Assembly: GCA_016217735.1 (NCBI GenBank)
Contig: JACRGQ010000003.1
Span: forward strand, 1-64,000
Direction: 5' to 3'
DNA length: 64,000 bases
From: Nitrospinota bacterium
GTDB taxonomy: Bacteria; Nitrospinota_A; UBA7883; JACRGQ01
Under the pieces are notes generated by a model that was given only the letters and a program-made list of their open reading frames with translations, was not told the origin of the DNA and made no database searches. Position numbers and translations under genes: made by a program. Positions 46,837-55,462 of this stretch are shown here, piece after piece. Every line of letters begins with the position of its first letter. Position 1 is the first letter of the stretch.

Positions 46837-48411
46837 ATGACGGATACCGTGCAAACCGCAAAATCAACTTCGCTGCTGGACTTCAAGCCCGGCGAAAAAA
46901 AACCGCTGCTGGCCCTTATCGCGCTCTACAGCTTCGAGTCGCTCGGCATCCGCTATGTCGCAGCTTCGGTGCGCGAGGCCGGTTTTGAGGTGACGGAAAT
47001 TTTCTTCGAGGATTTCAAGCGCAACGAATTCCAATATCCAAAGCCGGACGATCTCGGCTCCCTCATCAGCCTTCTGCGCGAAAAAGGGGTGGACATCGTC
47101 GGAATATCGCTCCGCTCCTCCTATGCAAAACTGGCCGAGATCGTCACGCGCGAAATCCACGCGCGGCTGGCCCTGCCGGTAATTTGGGGGTCCACGCATC
47201 CGACCATCATGCCGGACCAGAGCATCGGCATCTGCGACGCGCTCTGCCGCGGCGAGGGAGAGGCGCCGATGGCGGAGCTGATGCGCCGCCTGCACGCCGG
47301 GAAAGACATTTCAACCGTTCCCGGCTTCTGGTTCCGGAAGGCTGGCGGCGCGGTTATCAAAAATGAAATCGGCGCCTACGTTGACCTTGACGCGATACCC
47401 GACCCGGATTTCGGCGCGCCGGGCAAGCATTACAGCAAGGACGGCGTCTGGCGCGAAGGGGATCCCCAAAAAAACGAGGGGGCCTTCATCGCCATATCGT
47501 CGCGCGGCTGCCCGCACTGCTGCACGTTTTGCACCAATACTTTCTTCCTGAAGGCGAACCCGAAATATCTCCGCATCCGGAGCGTCGACCGGATCATCGC
47601 CGAGATCAAGCGGGCGCGCGAAGTAATGCCCGACATCAAGCGGGTAAAGTTCTACGACGACCTTTTCGCCACCAATAAAAAGTGGACCGACGAGTTTGTG
47701 GGTAAATACCGCCGCGAGGTGGGGCTTCCCTTCGACGCGCTGCTGAACCCGCAGCACGTCACCGAAACGCTGCTGGAAAAACTCAAGCGCGCCGGCATGA
47801 CGCTGGTGGAGATGGGGATACAGAACGGCAGCGAACGGGTATCCAACGAAATCTACGACCGCCGCCTCGGCAACGACAAGCTCCGCAATGCCGTGCGCAT
47901 CCTGCACGAAAGCGGGCTGCGGGTACACTACGACCTCATCATCGACAACCCGCTGGAGACCACGCAAGACAAGCGGGACTGCTTCGAGTTCATGCTGGAC
48001 ATCCCCCGCCCCTACTCGCTCTTCATCCTTTCGCTCACCCACTTTCCCGGCACCCCGCTCACCGAGCGGCTGCTCGCCGAGGGCAGGATAACGAAGGATC
48101 AGGTGGAGGGATACACCGACAAATCGCTCTTCCAGTGGGAAGTGAGCCTCACGCATGAGCGCCCGGCCGAAGACAAGTTCTGGCTGGCGCTGCTGTCGCT
48201 GCTCACGAAGGACTTTGTGCCGAAGGGGCTGATCCGCTGGTTTTCACGCCGCGCGTTCCTGATGCGGCATCCCGCGCCGTTGGTGGCCTTCGCATGGCTG
48301 GTGAACGTCTTCAAGCTGGCGGGGCTGGCCGTGACGATGTACCGCGAGGGATCGCTCACCTGGCAGATGGTGCGCCGCCACGCCAACATCCGGCGCCTCG
48401 CCGTCAAGTAA
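46837..48411 (+). CDS. B12-binding-domain radical SAM protein
   Basis: A 524-residue protein. N-terminal cobalamin-type Rossmann domain (about 25-130) lacks the DxHxxG motif, so cobalamin may bind base-on or not at all. The radical SAM cluster motif is in RGCPHCCTFC (CxxxCxxC) at about residue 225. The family includes methyltransferases and other modifiers of envelope or secondary metabolites. Start ATG 46837: TAATAT (46824-46829) is 7 bases upstream, no Shine-Dalgarno. A poly-C tract sits upstream of the promoter. The next gene (GT-C) begins 53 bases later. Confidence 0.85.
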   Translation: MTDTVQTAKSTSLLDFKPGEKKPLLALIALYSFESLGIRYVAASVREAGFEVTEIFFEDFKRNEFQYPKPDDLGSLISLLREKGVDIVGISLRSSYAKLAEIVTREIHARLALPVIWGSTHPTIMPDQSIGICDALCRGEGEAPMAELMRRLHAGKDISTVPGFWFRKAGGAVIKNEIGAYVDLDAIPDPDFGAPGKHYSKDGVWREGDPQKNEGAFIAISSRGCPHCCTFCTNTFFLKANPKYLRIRSVDRIIAEIKRAREVMPDIKRVKFYDDLFATNKKWTDEFVGKYRREVGLPFDALLNPQHVTETLLEKLKRAGMTLVEMGIQNGSERVSNEIYDRRLGNDKLRNAVRILHESGLRVHYDLIIDNPLETTQDKRDCFEFMLDIPRPYSLFILSLTHFPGTPLTERLLAEGRITKDQVEGYTDKSLFQWEVSLTHERPAEDKFWLALLSLLTKDFVPKGLIRWFSRRAFLMRHPAPLVAFAWLVNVFKLAGLAVTMYREGSLTWQMVRRHANIRRLAVK

Positions 48412-48464
48412 CATCCCCAAATTCGCCCGCCGCCCCGCCGCGCGGGTGTGGTAGCATTTTCGCC

Positions 48465-50687
48465 ATGATCAAGGAAACCTCGCGGGAGCACGTCAACTTC
48501 GGCGGCGCGCGCTCCCTGCCGGACAAATCCGGGTTCGGCCTCATGTTAATCATCCTGTTCGGTCTCGCCATGCGGCTGTACGGGCTCGGCTTCCAGGATA
48601 TCCGGTACGACGAAGCGGCGGCCTATCTGACCGGCACCGCCGCCCCCGCCCCGCTCAACCCGTCGCTCCACGGCGGCCACCCTCCCCTGTATTACCAGGT
48701 CATTTACTTCTGGACGCGCCTGCACGAGTCGGTCTGGTTTGCCCGCCTGTTCGAGGCGCTCTGCGGCACCGCCGTGATCGCCGCCGTCCACGCGCTGGCG
48801 ATGCGGGCGGCCGGACGCAAGGCGGCGCTGTTCGCTGCATTCGTGCAGGCGGCTTCGCCGTTCGCCATCTTCCATTCGCGCGAAGCGGGTACCGATGCCT
48901 TCGCGCAGTTGCTGGTTGTCATCGCCCTGCTGGCGCTGGAACGCTACATGGACACCGGCCATACCCGCGCCGCGCTCGCCGCGCTTACCGCGCAACTGCT
49001 GGCGGTTTTCACCACCTACGCGGCGTTGCCGCTGATACCGGCCATGTTGATCGCCGTTTATGTCAGGCGCAACAACCAACCCGGACTCTGGGGGGAGTGG
49101 CTGGCGCTGCAAGGGCTTTTCCTGGCGCCGGCGGCGGTGTGGCTTTATGCCGTGTTTGAAAGCCAGCTCATCACGGCCATTGACGGCTTGGGCCTCTGGT
49201 CATCCGCTCCCGGCCCGCATGCAATATTTGTTTTCATCAATACGCTGGTGTACGGCTACTTCACGCAAAACATCCCCGCGTGGCTGCCGACGTTGCCGCT
49301 CATCGTGCTGGCCGCGGCCGGAATGGCTGATGCCGCGGGGCGGCGGGTGGCCATTTACTTTTTCCTGCCCCTGCTCCTGCTGGCCGTCGGCATGAACGGC
49401 GAGATAGTACCGCGCCACCTGCTGGCATTCACCCCCGTTCTCGCCGCCCTGGCGGGGGCCGGTTTCGCCGTTCTCAACTTCACCCCCCTTCGCGCCGCCA
49501 CCGCCGTATGGGTGGCGGCGGGACTCTGCGCCGGCGCGGCCGGCTACTACGCCAACGACCGCCATGCCGCCGCTCCGGATGCCGTCCGCAAGGAATTTTC
49601 CCGCGCCGCCGATTATCTTGACCGGCGGTTGAAGGCCGGGGAAACGCTGTACCACGCCAGCCAGAACTCCACCGCGCCGATGGCCGCCCTCCGCCCCGGC
49701 CGTTGGCGGCACCAGTGGCTTGCGGCCGGCGGCCAAGCGCCAGCCGGCGGCGATATGGGCATAGACATGATAACCGCGCAACCGTACGGCGGCGGCCCGG
49801 CGTTGCCGGCCTGGGTTCTCTACACCCCCGGAGACGCGCCCCCATACCACGGCACGGAAGCCGCGGCGTTGCGCCACCGTATCGAGCGTTCCGCCGCGCC
49901 CGCGGAAGCGGCACGTTTCGGCGACATCATCCTTATCCGCTATATCCCATACGAAACCGGCCGGTTGGACATGCTGGAAGGGGAAAGCGGCGGCATGCGG
50001 CTTTTCACCGACCGCGACACGGGCGAAGAGTTCCCCGCGAACTACCAAACGCTCCGTTCCGCCTTTGCGGGAACGCTCCTCCGCCTGTCGCCCGATGGCG
50101 CGCTGGAAATCACCACCGCTTATCCCGAGGCGGCGCTGGCGCTCACGGTCGTGGGAGGCTATCCGTTGCTCCCCGCCGCCGGAACCGGCGAGGAATTTAC
50201 CCCCGCGCCGGACGGTTATATGAACGGTTTTTGCCTCAAGGCTGCGGTATCGCCGGAGCGCGCCGCCACGCTTACGCTGACCACCGATGCTCCCACCGGC
50301 GATTACCGCCTTTTCGCCCGCGTCCTGCACGGCGGGCAAAAGGCGGCGCTTCAGGCATTCGTTGCACGGCGAAGCGTGACGGCACAACCGGTCATCCCCC
50401 CCGCTTCCCAAACCGGCTGGGAATGGGTAAACCTCGGAACCGTGTCTTACGACGGCTTCAATCCATTTTCCATCCGGGCCACCGCCATGGACGGCCAACC
50501 GGCGGAGGCCGCGGTGCAATCGTTTTTCCTGATACCGGCCGAGGGAGGGAGGCTGTACCGCAAAACCTTTGTCCTGCATAAAGGGGGGCAGTTCCGCTTC
50601 GACGCCCCGCCGCGCGGCCTGCCGCTAACGGCATTCGTGACCGACGATGCCCGCGGAGAGACGCTCGCGGCGGCGCTTGCCCGCTGA
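48465..50687 (+). CDS. GT39-like membrane glycosyltransferase
   Basis: A 740-residue GT-C glycosyltransferase. About eleven hydrophobic segments occupy residues 20-400, with the acidic active-site pair in the first periplasmic loop (DIRYDEA). Residues about 450-740 form a periplasmic domain. GT39/GT83-type enzymes use polyprenyl-phosphate sugars to modify proteins or lipids. TGG-TAGCAT (48449-48457) lies 7 bases before ATG 48465, a leaderless layout. Acceptor unknown. Confidence 0.8.
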   Translation: MIKETSREHVNFGGARSLPDKSGFGLMLIILFGLAMRLYGLGFQDIRYDEAAAYLTGTAAPAPLNPSLHGGHPPLYYQVIYFWTRLHESVWFARLFEALCGTAVIAAVHALAMRAAGRKAALFAAFVQAASPFAIFHSREAGTDAFAQLLVVIALLALERYMDTGHTRAALAALTAQLLAVFTTYAALPLIPAMLIAVYVRRNNQPGLWGEWLALQGLFLAPAAVWLYAVFESQLITAIDGLGLWSSAPGPHAIFVFINTLVYGYFTQNIPAWLPTLPLIVLAAAGMADAAGRRVAIYFFLPLLLLAVGMNGEIVPRHLLAFTPVLAALAGAGFAVLNFTPLRAATAVWVAAGLCAGAAGYYANDRHAAAPDAVRKEFSRAADYLDRRLKAGETLYHASQNSTAPMAALRPGRWRHQWLAAGGQAPAGGDMGIDMITAQPYGGGPALPAWVLYTPGDAPPYHGTEAAALRHRIERSAAPAEAARFGDIILIRYIPYETGRLDMLEGESGGMRLFTDRDTGEEFPANYQTLRSAFAGTLLRLSPDGALEITTAYPEAALALTVVGGYPLLPAAGTGEEFTPAPDGYMNGFCLKAAVSPERAATLTLTTDAPTGDYRLFARVLHGGQKAALQAFVARRSVTAQPVIPPASQTGWEWVNLGTVSYDGFNPFSIRATAMDGQPAEAAVQSFFLIPAEGGRLYRKTFVLHKGGQFRFDAPPRGLPLTAFVTDDARGETLAAALAR

Positions 50688-50751
50688 ACCCCCTTCCGGA
50701 CAAGGAAAAAAGCTGGTTATCGGCGGCGGCGGAGAGGTAAACTAGGGCGCT

Positions 50752-51477
50752 ATGAAACGGATGATTGCCGCCGCGGCGGCCTGCCTGCTGATCGGCGCCT
50801 GCGCCACGGATGAGCACAAGCAGGAAATGGAAAATTTCAACGACGGAAATTCCTTTTTCGCCAAGGAGAAGTTCGATCCCAGCCAGAAGTCCTATCAACG
50901 GTTGCTGGACGAAGCGCCGGACAGCCCCTTCCGCATCCACGCGCTGCTCGGCTCGGCCGATGCATACTACCTGCAAAAAGAATACATCGCTTCCGCGCCC
51001 ATCTACGCCCGTTTCGTGGAGCTCTATCCGCAGGACGAGTTCACCCCGCAGGCGCTCTTTTACGAGGGGATGAGCTATTACCAGGACATGGTGTCGCTGA
51101 AAAGGGATCAGACCAACGCCGAAAAGGCGCTTGGGATTTTTGAGGAGTTCGTCCGGAAATACCCGATGCACTTCGCCACGCCGTTCGCCCTCGATAAAAT
51201 TTCCGCCCTTAACGACCGCCTGGCGGAAAAGGAGTTTGAGGTGGCGCGTTTTTATTTCAACACGACCGCCTACATCTCCTGCATAGGCCGGGTGGACCGC
51301 ATGCTGGAAAAATGGCCCGCCACCCGCTTCAAGGCGGATGCGCTCCTGCTAAAAGGAAAATCATATCTTGCCGAGGAAGCGTTCGATAAAGGCAAGACCG
51401 TGCTGCGCCAGGTGGCGGCGGATTTTGCCGGCACCGGCGCCGGCAAAGAGGCCGCCGCGCTCCTTGCCAAGCCCTGA
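50752..51477 (+). CDS. bamD: BamD-like outer-membrane assembly lipoprotein
   Basis: A 241-residue lipoprotein: lipobox LIGAC (acylated Cys at about 17), then TPR-like repeats (FFAKEKFDPSQKSYQRLLDEAP and KALGIFEEFVRKYP), as in BamD/YfiO, the essential BAM-complex partner of BamA. Length suits BamD. Start ATG 50752: TAAACT (50738-50743) is 8 bases upstream, but AGGGCG could also serve as a ribosome site, so leaderless status is uncertain. Confidence 0.82.
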   Translation: MKRMIAAAAACLLIGACATDEHKQEMENFNDGNSFFAKEKFDPSQKSYQRLLDEAPDSPFRIHALLGSADAYYLQKEYIASAPIYARFVELYPQDEFTPQALFYEGMSYYQDMVSLKRDQTNAEKALGIFEEFVRKYPMHFATPFALDKISALNDRLAEKEFEVARFYFNTTAYISCIGRVDRMLEKWPATRFKADALLLKGKSYLAEEAFDKGKTVLRQVAADFAGTGAGKEAAALLAKP

Positions 51478-51540
51478 GCGGAAAACACAGATCACTGTCA
51501 ATTTTTGAAGATCGGCGTTACAATAAGCCAGAGGTGAAAT

Positions 51541-51723
51541 ATGCCCGTAAGTGGAGTGAGTAGCAGCCCGGCGCCGAAAATAGAGCCGGCGACCAAGAGT
51601 GCGGCAAGGGAAAGCCAGTCCGCGGAGATCAACAAATCAAAAATCCGCGCGAAGGAGAGCCTTAACAGCAACGCCAACCGGCAACTGTCCGAGATAGGCA
51701 CCAACGTCAACATCGCGGTGTGA
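51541..51723 (+). CDS. Small Ser/Ala/Asn-rich protein of unknown function
   Basis: A 60-residue protein with GAGGTG 6 bases before the ATG and a CTGTCA-18-TACAAT promoter upstream (51495-51524). It is rich in Ser, Ala, Lys and Asn, with no signal peptide or membrane span, and ends GTNVNIAV. I do not recognise it. It may pair with nothing: neighbours are BamD (same strand) and a DsrC relative (opposite strand). Confidence 0.6.
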   Translation: MPVSGVSSSPAPKIEPATKSAARESQSAEINKSKIRAKESLNSNANRQLSEIGTNVNIAV

Positions 51724-51793
51724 CGCCGGTTCTTCCGAACACGGCCCCCGGCCGAAAAACTTCAGCCCGCGTTATCCGCCGAAGAGGGCGGGT

Positions 51794-52138
51794 TCAGCCA
51801 TCGATACAGTCGGGCGGTTTCGGCAACCCGGCGATGCGGGTTCCCTGCTTGGCGGGGCCGAGCGGAAAAAGCTGATACAGATGTTGGCGGCTCGCCTTTG
51901 CGGAACCGTACTTCTTTTCCAGTTCCTTCATCAGTATTTTCACCATCGGCGAGATGGCGTACTCGCGGTAGAACCAGCGGAGAAAAAGGATGATCTCCCA
52001 GTGCGGGCCGGTCAGTTCGCCCAGCCCCTCCGCCTTCGCCAGAAAACGGGCAACATCGTCGTTCCATTGATTAAGGTCGAGCAGGTACCCCTCGGCGGTC
52101 GTTTCGTATTTCACTCCGTTCAGCTCAAAATACGGCAT
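51794..52138 (-). CDS. DsrC/TusE-family protein lacking CysB
   Basis: A 114-residue DsrC-fold protein (TAEGYLLDLNQWNDDVA, GPHWEIILFLRWFYREY, YQLFPLGPAKQ). The flexible C-terminal arm reads GTRIAGLPKPPDC: CysA is C111, but the residue 11 earlier, CysB in true DsrC, is T100, and CysA is followed by three residues instead of one. It therefore cannot form the DsrC trisulfide and is nearer to TusE/RspA-type sulfur carriers. AGGAGG precedes the ATG and TATAAT lies about 30 bases upstream. No dsrAB, tusBCD or sat genes are nearby. Confidence 0.85.
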   Translation of the reverse strand: MPYFELNGVKYETTAEGYLLDLNQWNDDVARFLAKAEGLGELTGPHWEIILFLRWFYREYAISPMVKILMKELEKKYGSAKASRQHLYQLFPLGPAKQGTRIAGLPKPPDCIDG

Positions 52139-52229
52139 GGCCCTTCCTCCTTATGGTTGGTGTCCAAATCATTATACGCCCGAACGGCCGGTCAAGCCGC
52201 GTTTTTGATGCCCCGCGGACGGCGCCGCT

Positions 52230-53489
52230 TCACTTTTTCAAACGGGAATGAACCTGATGCCGGAAAATGTGGCCGGAGGGCGACGCTTCCCGGATAAGGA
52301 AATAGCGCCCGCCATCCTTGAGGATTTCAGCCGGCAGCGGATGGCTGAGGAAATAGTGCATTCCGGTGCCGTAACCATACGCTCCGCTGTTGCGGATGGC
52401 GATCACGTCCCCCGCGCGCAGCGGCGGCAGGCGCACCGGCAGGTCGCTTTGATCCAGCGTGGTGCACAGCGGCCCGCCCAATATCTGCGGCACCGGTTTG
52501 CCGCCCTTCCCTTTCACCAGTTCGGCGGGAAACTCGCGGCTTATGCGGAACGGAAAAAGCGCGTGGTGTATTCCGCCATCGGTGAGGGCGAAGCGCGCGC
52601 CGCGCATATCCTTCACCGATTGCACCGTCATCACATAGGCCCCGCACGGCCCCATGAGCCAGCGCCCCGGCTCTATCTGGAATGTGGCCTGCGACAAATG
52701 CCCGTCACGCGCGGCCTCGGCCGCCAGCCGCTTGAGTCCCGCGCCGAATTTTTTCAAGTCGAATTCCGCATCCCCTTCTTTGTAGGGGATGCCCAGGCCG
52801 CCGCCGAAGTTTATGTAAATCGGCCAGAAGCCGTGGGCGCGGCTGGCGGCGGCCACATAGCGCACAAAGGCCCGCGCGCCGCCGATCCACGCCGCCGGGG
52901 TCTTTACCTGCGTCCCCATATACATGTGAAAGCCGCAGAAAACGACGTTGCGGAACATCCCCCGCCCCGCCAGCAAACGGGCCGCCTCGGCGGGGGAAAA
53001 ACCGAACTTGTCCTTGCCGCCGGTCATCACCCGGCCCGCTTTTTTCGGGGCCATGTGCAGGTCTATGTTTACCCGGAGCGCGACGTTCACCCGCCGCCCC
53101 AGCTTCTCCAGCGCGGCGAGTTCTTCCACCGTTTCGGCATGCACCATGCGTATGCCGCGCCGCTTGACCAGCGCCAACTCCCGCTCCGTCTTCACCGGCC
53201 CGGAAAGCGCCATGTTTTCCGGCTTGAATCCGGCCCGGTGGCAGGCAAGCATTTCGCCGGCGCTGGCGCATTCGGCCACCGCTCCCAGCGCGCGGTAGAG
53301 CCGGAGCACCGCCACGTTCGGATTCGCTTTCGCGGCATAAAAAAGGTTCCAGCCGCCCGGCAGGGCCGCTTTCAACGCCGCGTAGCGGGCGCGGATGGCC
53401 GCGGCGTCATAACAGTAGAAAGGGGTTGGAGCCAATCGGGCCGCGGCGGCAAGCGCGGCGGCGGACGGCCCGGCGGCGGTCACCGGCAT
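52230..53489 (-). CDS. PLP-dependent alanine-racemase-fold decarboxylase
   Basis: A 419-residue fold-type III decarboxylase related to diaminopimelate and ornithine/arginine decarboxylases. The PLP lysine is in FYAAKANPN, followed by the phosphate-binding loop INFGGGLGIP and EPGRWLMGPCG, with GAYGYGTGMHYFL at the end. LysA, NspC and exosortase-associated decarboxylases look similar; the YCYD start and overall plan do not decide between them. It ends 91 bases upstream of the DsrC-like gene, same strand. Confidence 0.85.
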   Translation of the reverse strand: MPVTAAGPSAAALAAAARLAPTPFYCYDAAAIRARYAALKAALPGGWNLFYAAKANPNVAVLRLYRALGAVAECASAGEMLACHRAGFKPENMALSGPVKTERELALVKRRGIRMVHAETVEELAALEKLGRRVNVALRVNIDLHMAPKKAGRVMTGGKDKFGFSPAEAARLLAGRGMFRNVVFCGFHMYMGTQVKTPAAWIGGARAFVRYVAAASRAHGFWPIYINFGGGLGIPYKEGDAEFDLKKFGAGLKRLAAEAARDGHLSQATFQIEPGRWLMGPCGAYVMTVQSVKDMRGARFALTDGGIHHALFPFRISREFPAELVKGKGGKPVPQILGGPLCTTLDQSDLPVRLPPLRAGDVIAIRNSGAYGYGTGMHYFLSHPLPAEILKDGGRYFLIREASPSGHIFRHQVHSRLKK

Positions 53490-54081
53490 CGGATCGCCTT
53501 GGAATCAATCAGCATAAAAAAAGTGTACACAATACGATGGGGAAAAACAATTAAAGGGAATCCCCCAATACTTTCCTTATCCAGAGATTTGGGGGGTTCG
53601 TCAGGCAATATTGGGGAACGTATGTGGAAAAATTCGCCCTCCGGTGCATCTCACATTGTGTATTCAACGATGCCGCACCGGGGGCGGACCGCCCGAACCC
53701 CCGAAAGGATTAGGGCAGATTGCTTTTTTAAAATGGGGACCATCGGGCGATGACCCCCATTTATAAGGGGAGGTTAGAGGGTGATCTAACAAAATTGACT
53801 TCTCTGGGGGAGAATCAATTTCAGCCCTTTAAATAGCAAGTATCGTACCGTAATGCCTACAAACATTAATTCGCTGTATTTATTAGCGTTATTCAACTTT
53901 TATAATATAAACGTTTTATTCAGCTAATGTATCATTTGTAACGTTTTTGCCGCTCAAATCAAATGCCATACAATAATCATCACACATTCAATACGTTAAC
54001 AGTAAACACAACTTTTGAGGTATTTTCATGCAAAATCACAATAGTGCGGTATTTTCGTACACAAACGATGATAACGAAATA
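53490..54081. other. 592-base intergenic region with AT-rich island and hairpins
   Basis: No complete gene is supported. A compound hairpin (ATGGGG-AC-CATCG-GG-CGATG-AC-CCCCAT, 53733-53760) and an 8-bp CCCCAATA/TATTGGGG pair occur near 53566 and 53611. From about 53820 the sequence is strongly AT-rich, with TATAAT-like boxes and a ribosome-site-like GAGGT before ATG 54028. That frame runs antisense into rlmN, so it may be a gene start truncated by a past rearrangement. Confidence 0.5.
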
Positions 54082-55107
54082 TCAGGGGGAAGTGGCTGTT
54101 TTAAGCTGACCGCAAGCCGCATCAATCTCCCCGCCCCGGCTTATCCGGATGGTGCAATCGATATCGGCGGCCATGAGCGCTTTCTGGAATTTCTCCACCT
54201 GTTCGCGCGGGCTGGGGCGCAGTTCGGCCCCGGCCACCGGATTAAAGCGGATAAGATTGACTTTCGCCTGTACGCCCCGCAACGCCCTGATGAGGGCTTG
54301 GGCGTCTCCGGGACGGTCATTCACCCCGTCGAAGAGTATCATCTCCATCGTGATCTTCCGCCCATGCTGCAGCGGGTAGCGGGCGCAGGCCTTCATGATC
54401 GCCGCCACCGGGTATTTTTTGTTCACCGGCATCAGGCGGCTCCGCACCGCGTCGTCCGCCGCGTGCAGCGAGATGGCGAGATTCGTCTTCAATCCGGTTT
54501 TCCCCAACCGGTCTATTTGCGGCGGCAGCCCGACGGTGCTGATGGTAATCCGCCGCGCGCCGATATTGAACCCCTCGGGATGATGCATAATCTCCGCCGC
54601 CCGCGTCACCGCGTCGAAGTTATCCAGCGGTTCCCCCATTCCCATGAAAACCACGTTGGTGACTTCGCCCGCGCCGCGCCGCGCCTCGATCACCTGGTTC
54701 AGGATTTCGGCGGGGGTAAGGTTGCGCGAGAAGCCCATCGTGCCGGTGGCGCAGAAGGCGCATTGAAACTTGCACCCCACCTGGGTGGAAACGCAGACGG
54801 TGTTCCGCTTCTCTTCGGGGATGTAGACCGTTTCCACGGTCAGGCCGTCGTCCAGCGCGAAGAGGTACTTGATCGTGCCGTCCGCCGCGGTCCGCCTGGC
54901 GGCGGTGGCCAGCCCCTTGGCGGTGTGCGTGGCGGCCAGCTGTTCCCTGAAATCCTTCGGGAGGTTGGTCATGGAGGCGATATCGACCGCGTTCTTGGCG
55001 TACAGCCAACCGCGTATCTGCTTCGCGCGGAACCGCGGCTGCCCCATGGCCCCGGCCAGTTCGTCGATTTGCGCGAAGGTGAGGTCTTTAAGGTTGACCG
55101 GCGTCAT
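54082..55107 (-). CDS. rlmN: 23S rRNA/tRNA A2503/A37 methyltransferase RlmN
   Basis: Radical SAM enzyme that methylates C2 of A2503 in 23S rRNA and A37 in tRNA. The 341-residue protein has the cluster motif CKFQCAFC (CxxxCxxC), MGMGEPLDN, and the essential C-terminal Cys in AACGQLK. ATG 55107 overlaps the end of the small upstream gene. The C-terminal KTATSP tail lies at the border of an AT-rich segment. Confidence 0.95.
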   Translation of the reverse strand: MTPVNLKDLTFAQIDELAGAMGQPRFRAKQIRGWLYAKNAVDIASMTNLPKDFREQLAATHTAKGLATAARRTAADGTIKYLFALDDGLTVETVYIPEEKRNTVCVSTQVGCKFQCAFCATGTMGFSRNLTPAEILNQVIEARRGAGEVTNVVFMGMGEPLDNFDAVTRAAEIMHHPEGFNIGARRITISTVGLPPQIDRLGKTGLKTNLAISLHAADDAVRSRLMPVNKKYPVAAIMKACARYPLQHGRKITMEMILFDGVNDRPGDAQALIRALRGVQAKVNLIRFNPVAGAELRPSPREQVEKFQKALMAADIDCTIRISRGGEIDAACGQLKTATSP

Positions 55108-55367
55108 TTGCCGCCGCCGCGGACTTTCTCCACTTTCGCCTCGGCATCCGCCTCTATCTTGCGGATGAGCGCGGCGGATTGCCCCTTCAATTGCTCAATG
55201 GCGGCGGGATCGTTCATGCCGCCGATCTTCTTGGCAACCATGATCTCCTCTTCGGCCGCCTTGGCCTTCGCCACGGAACGTATCTCCTCTATCTTCCGTT
55301 TTTGCTCCGGGGTCAGCTTCGGGCCGCCGCCGGTCCGTTCCATCGCCAGCTCAAGCGCGCTCTTCAT
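55104..55367 (-). CDS. Small conserved-looking hypothetical protein
   Basis: An 87-residue, charged, mostly helical protein. Start ATG 55367 with AGGAGG 9 bases upstream; the preceding ATG codons are too close to that site. Sequence KLTPEQKRKIEEIRSVAKAK and AALIRKIEADAEAKVEKV suggests a soluble coiled coil. It ends in an ATGA overlap with rlmN, so the two are cotranslated. Function unknown. Confidence 0.65.
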   Translation of the reverse strand: MKSALELAMERTGGGPKLTPEQKRKIEEIRSVAKAKAAEEEIMVAKKIGGMNDPAAIEQLKGQSAALIRKIEADAEAKVEKVRGGGK

Positions 55368-55462
55368 CGGCATCATCCTCCTATTGCGGTGGTATTGTAG
55401 CAAAAAACGGCCGGCGCGCGCGGTTTGAATGTAGGGGGGAAAACGCATTACAATTGACGTAT

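Noticed and set aside
54028-55428. 466-codon plus-strand frame across rlmN
   Set aside because: Most of it is antisense to rlmN. Only the first 20 or so codons look natural, so I report the start as a possible remnant, not a gene.
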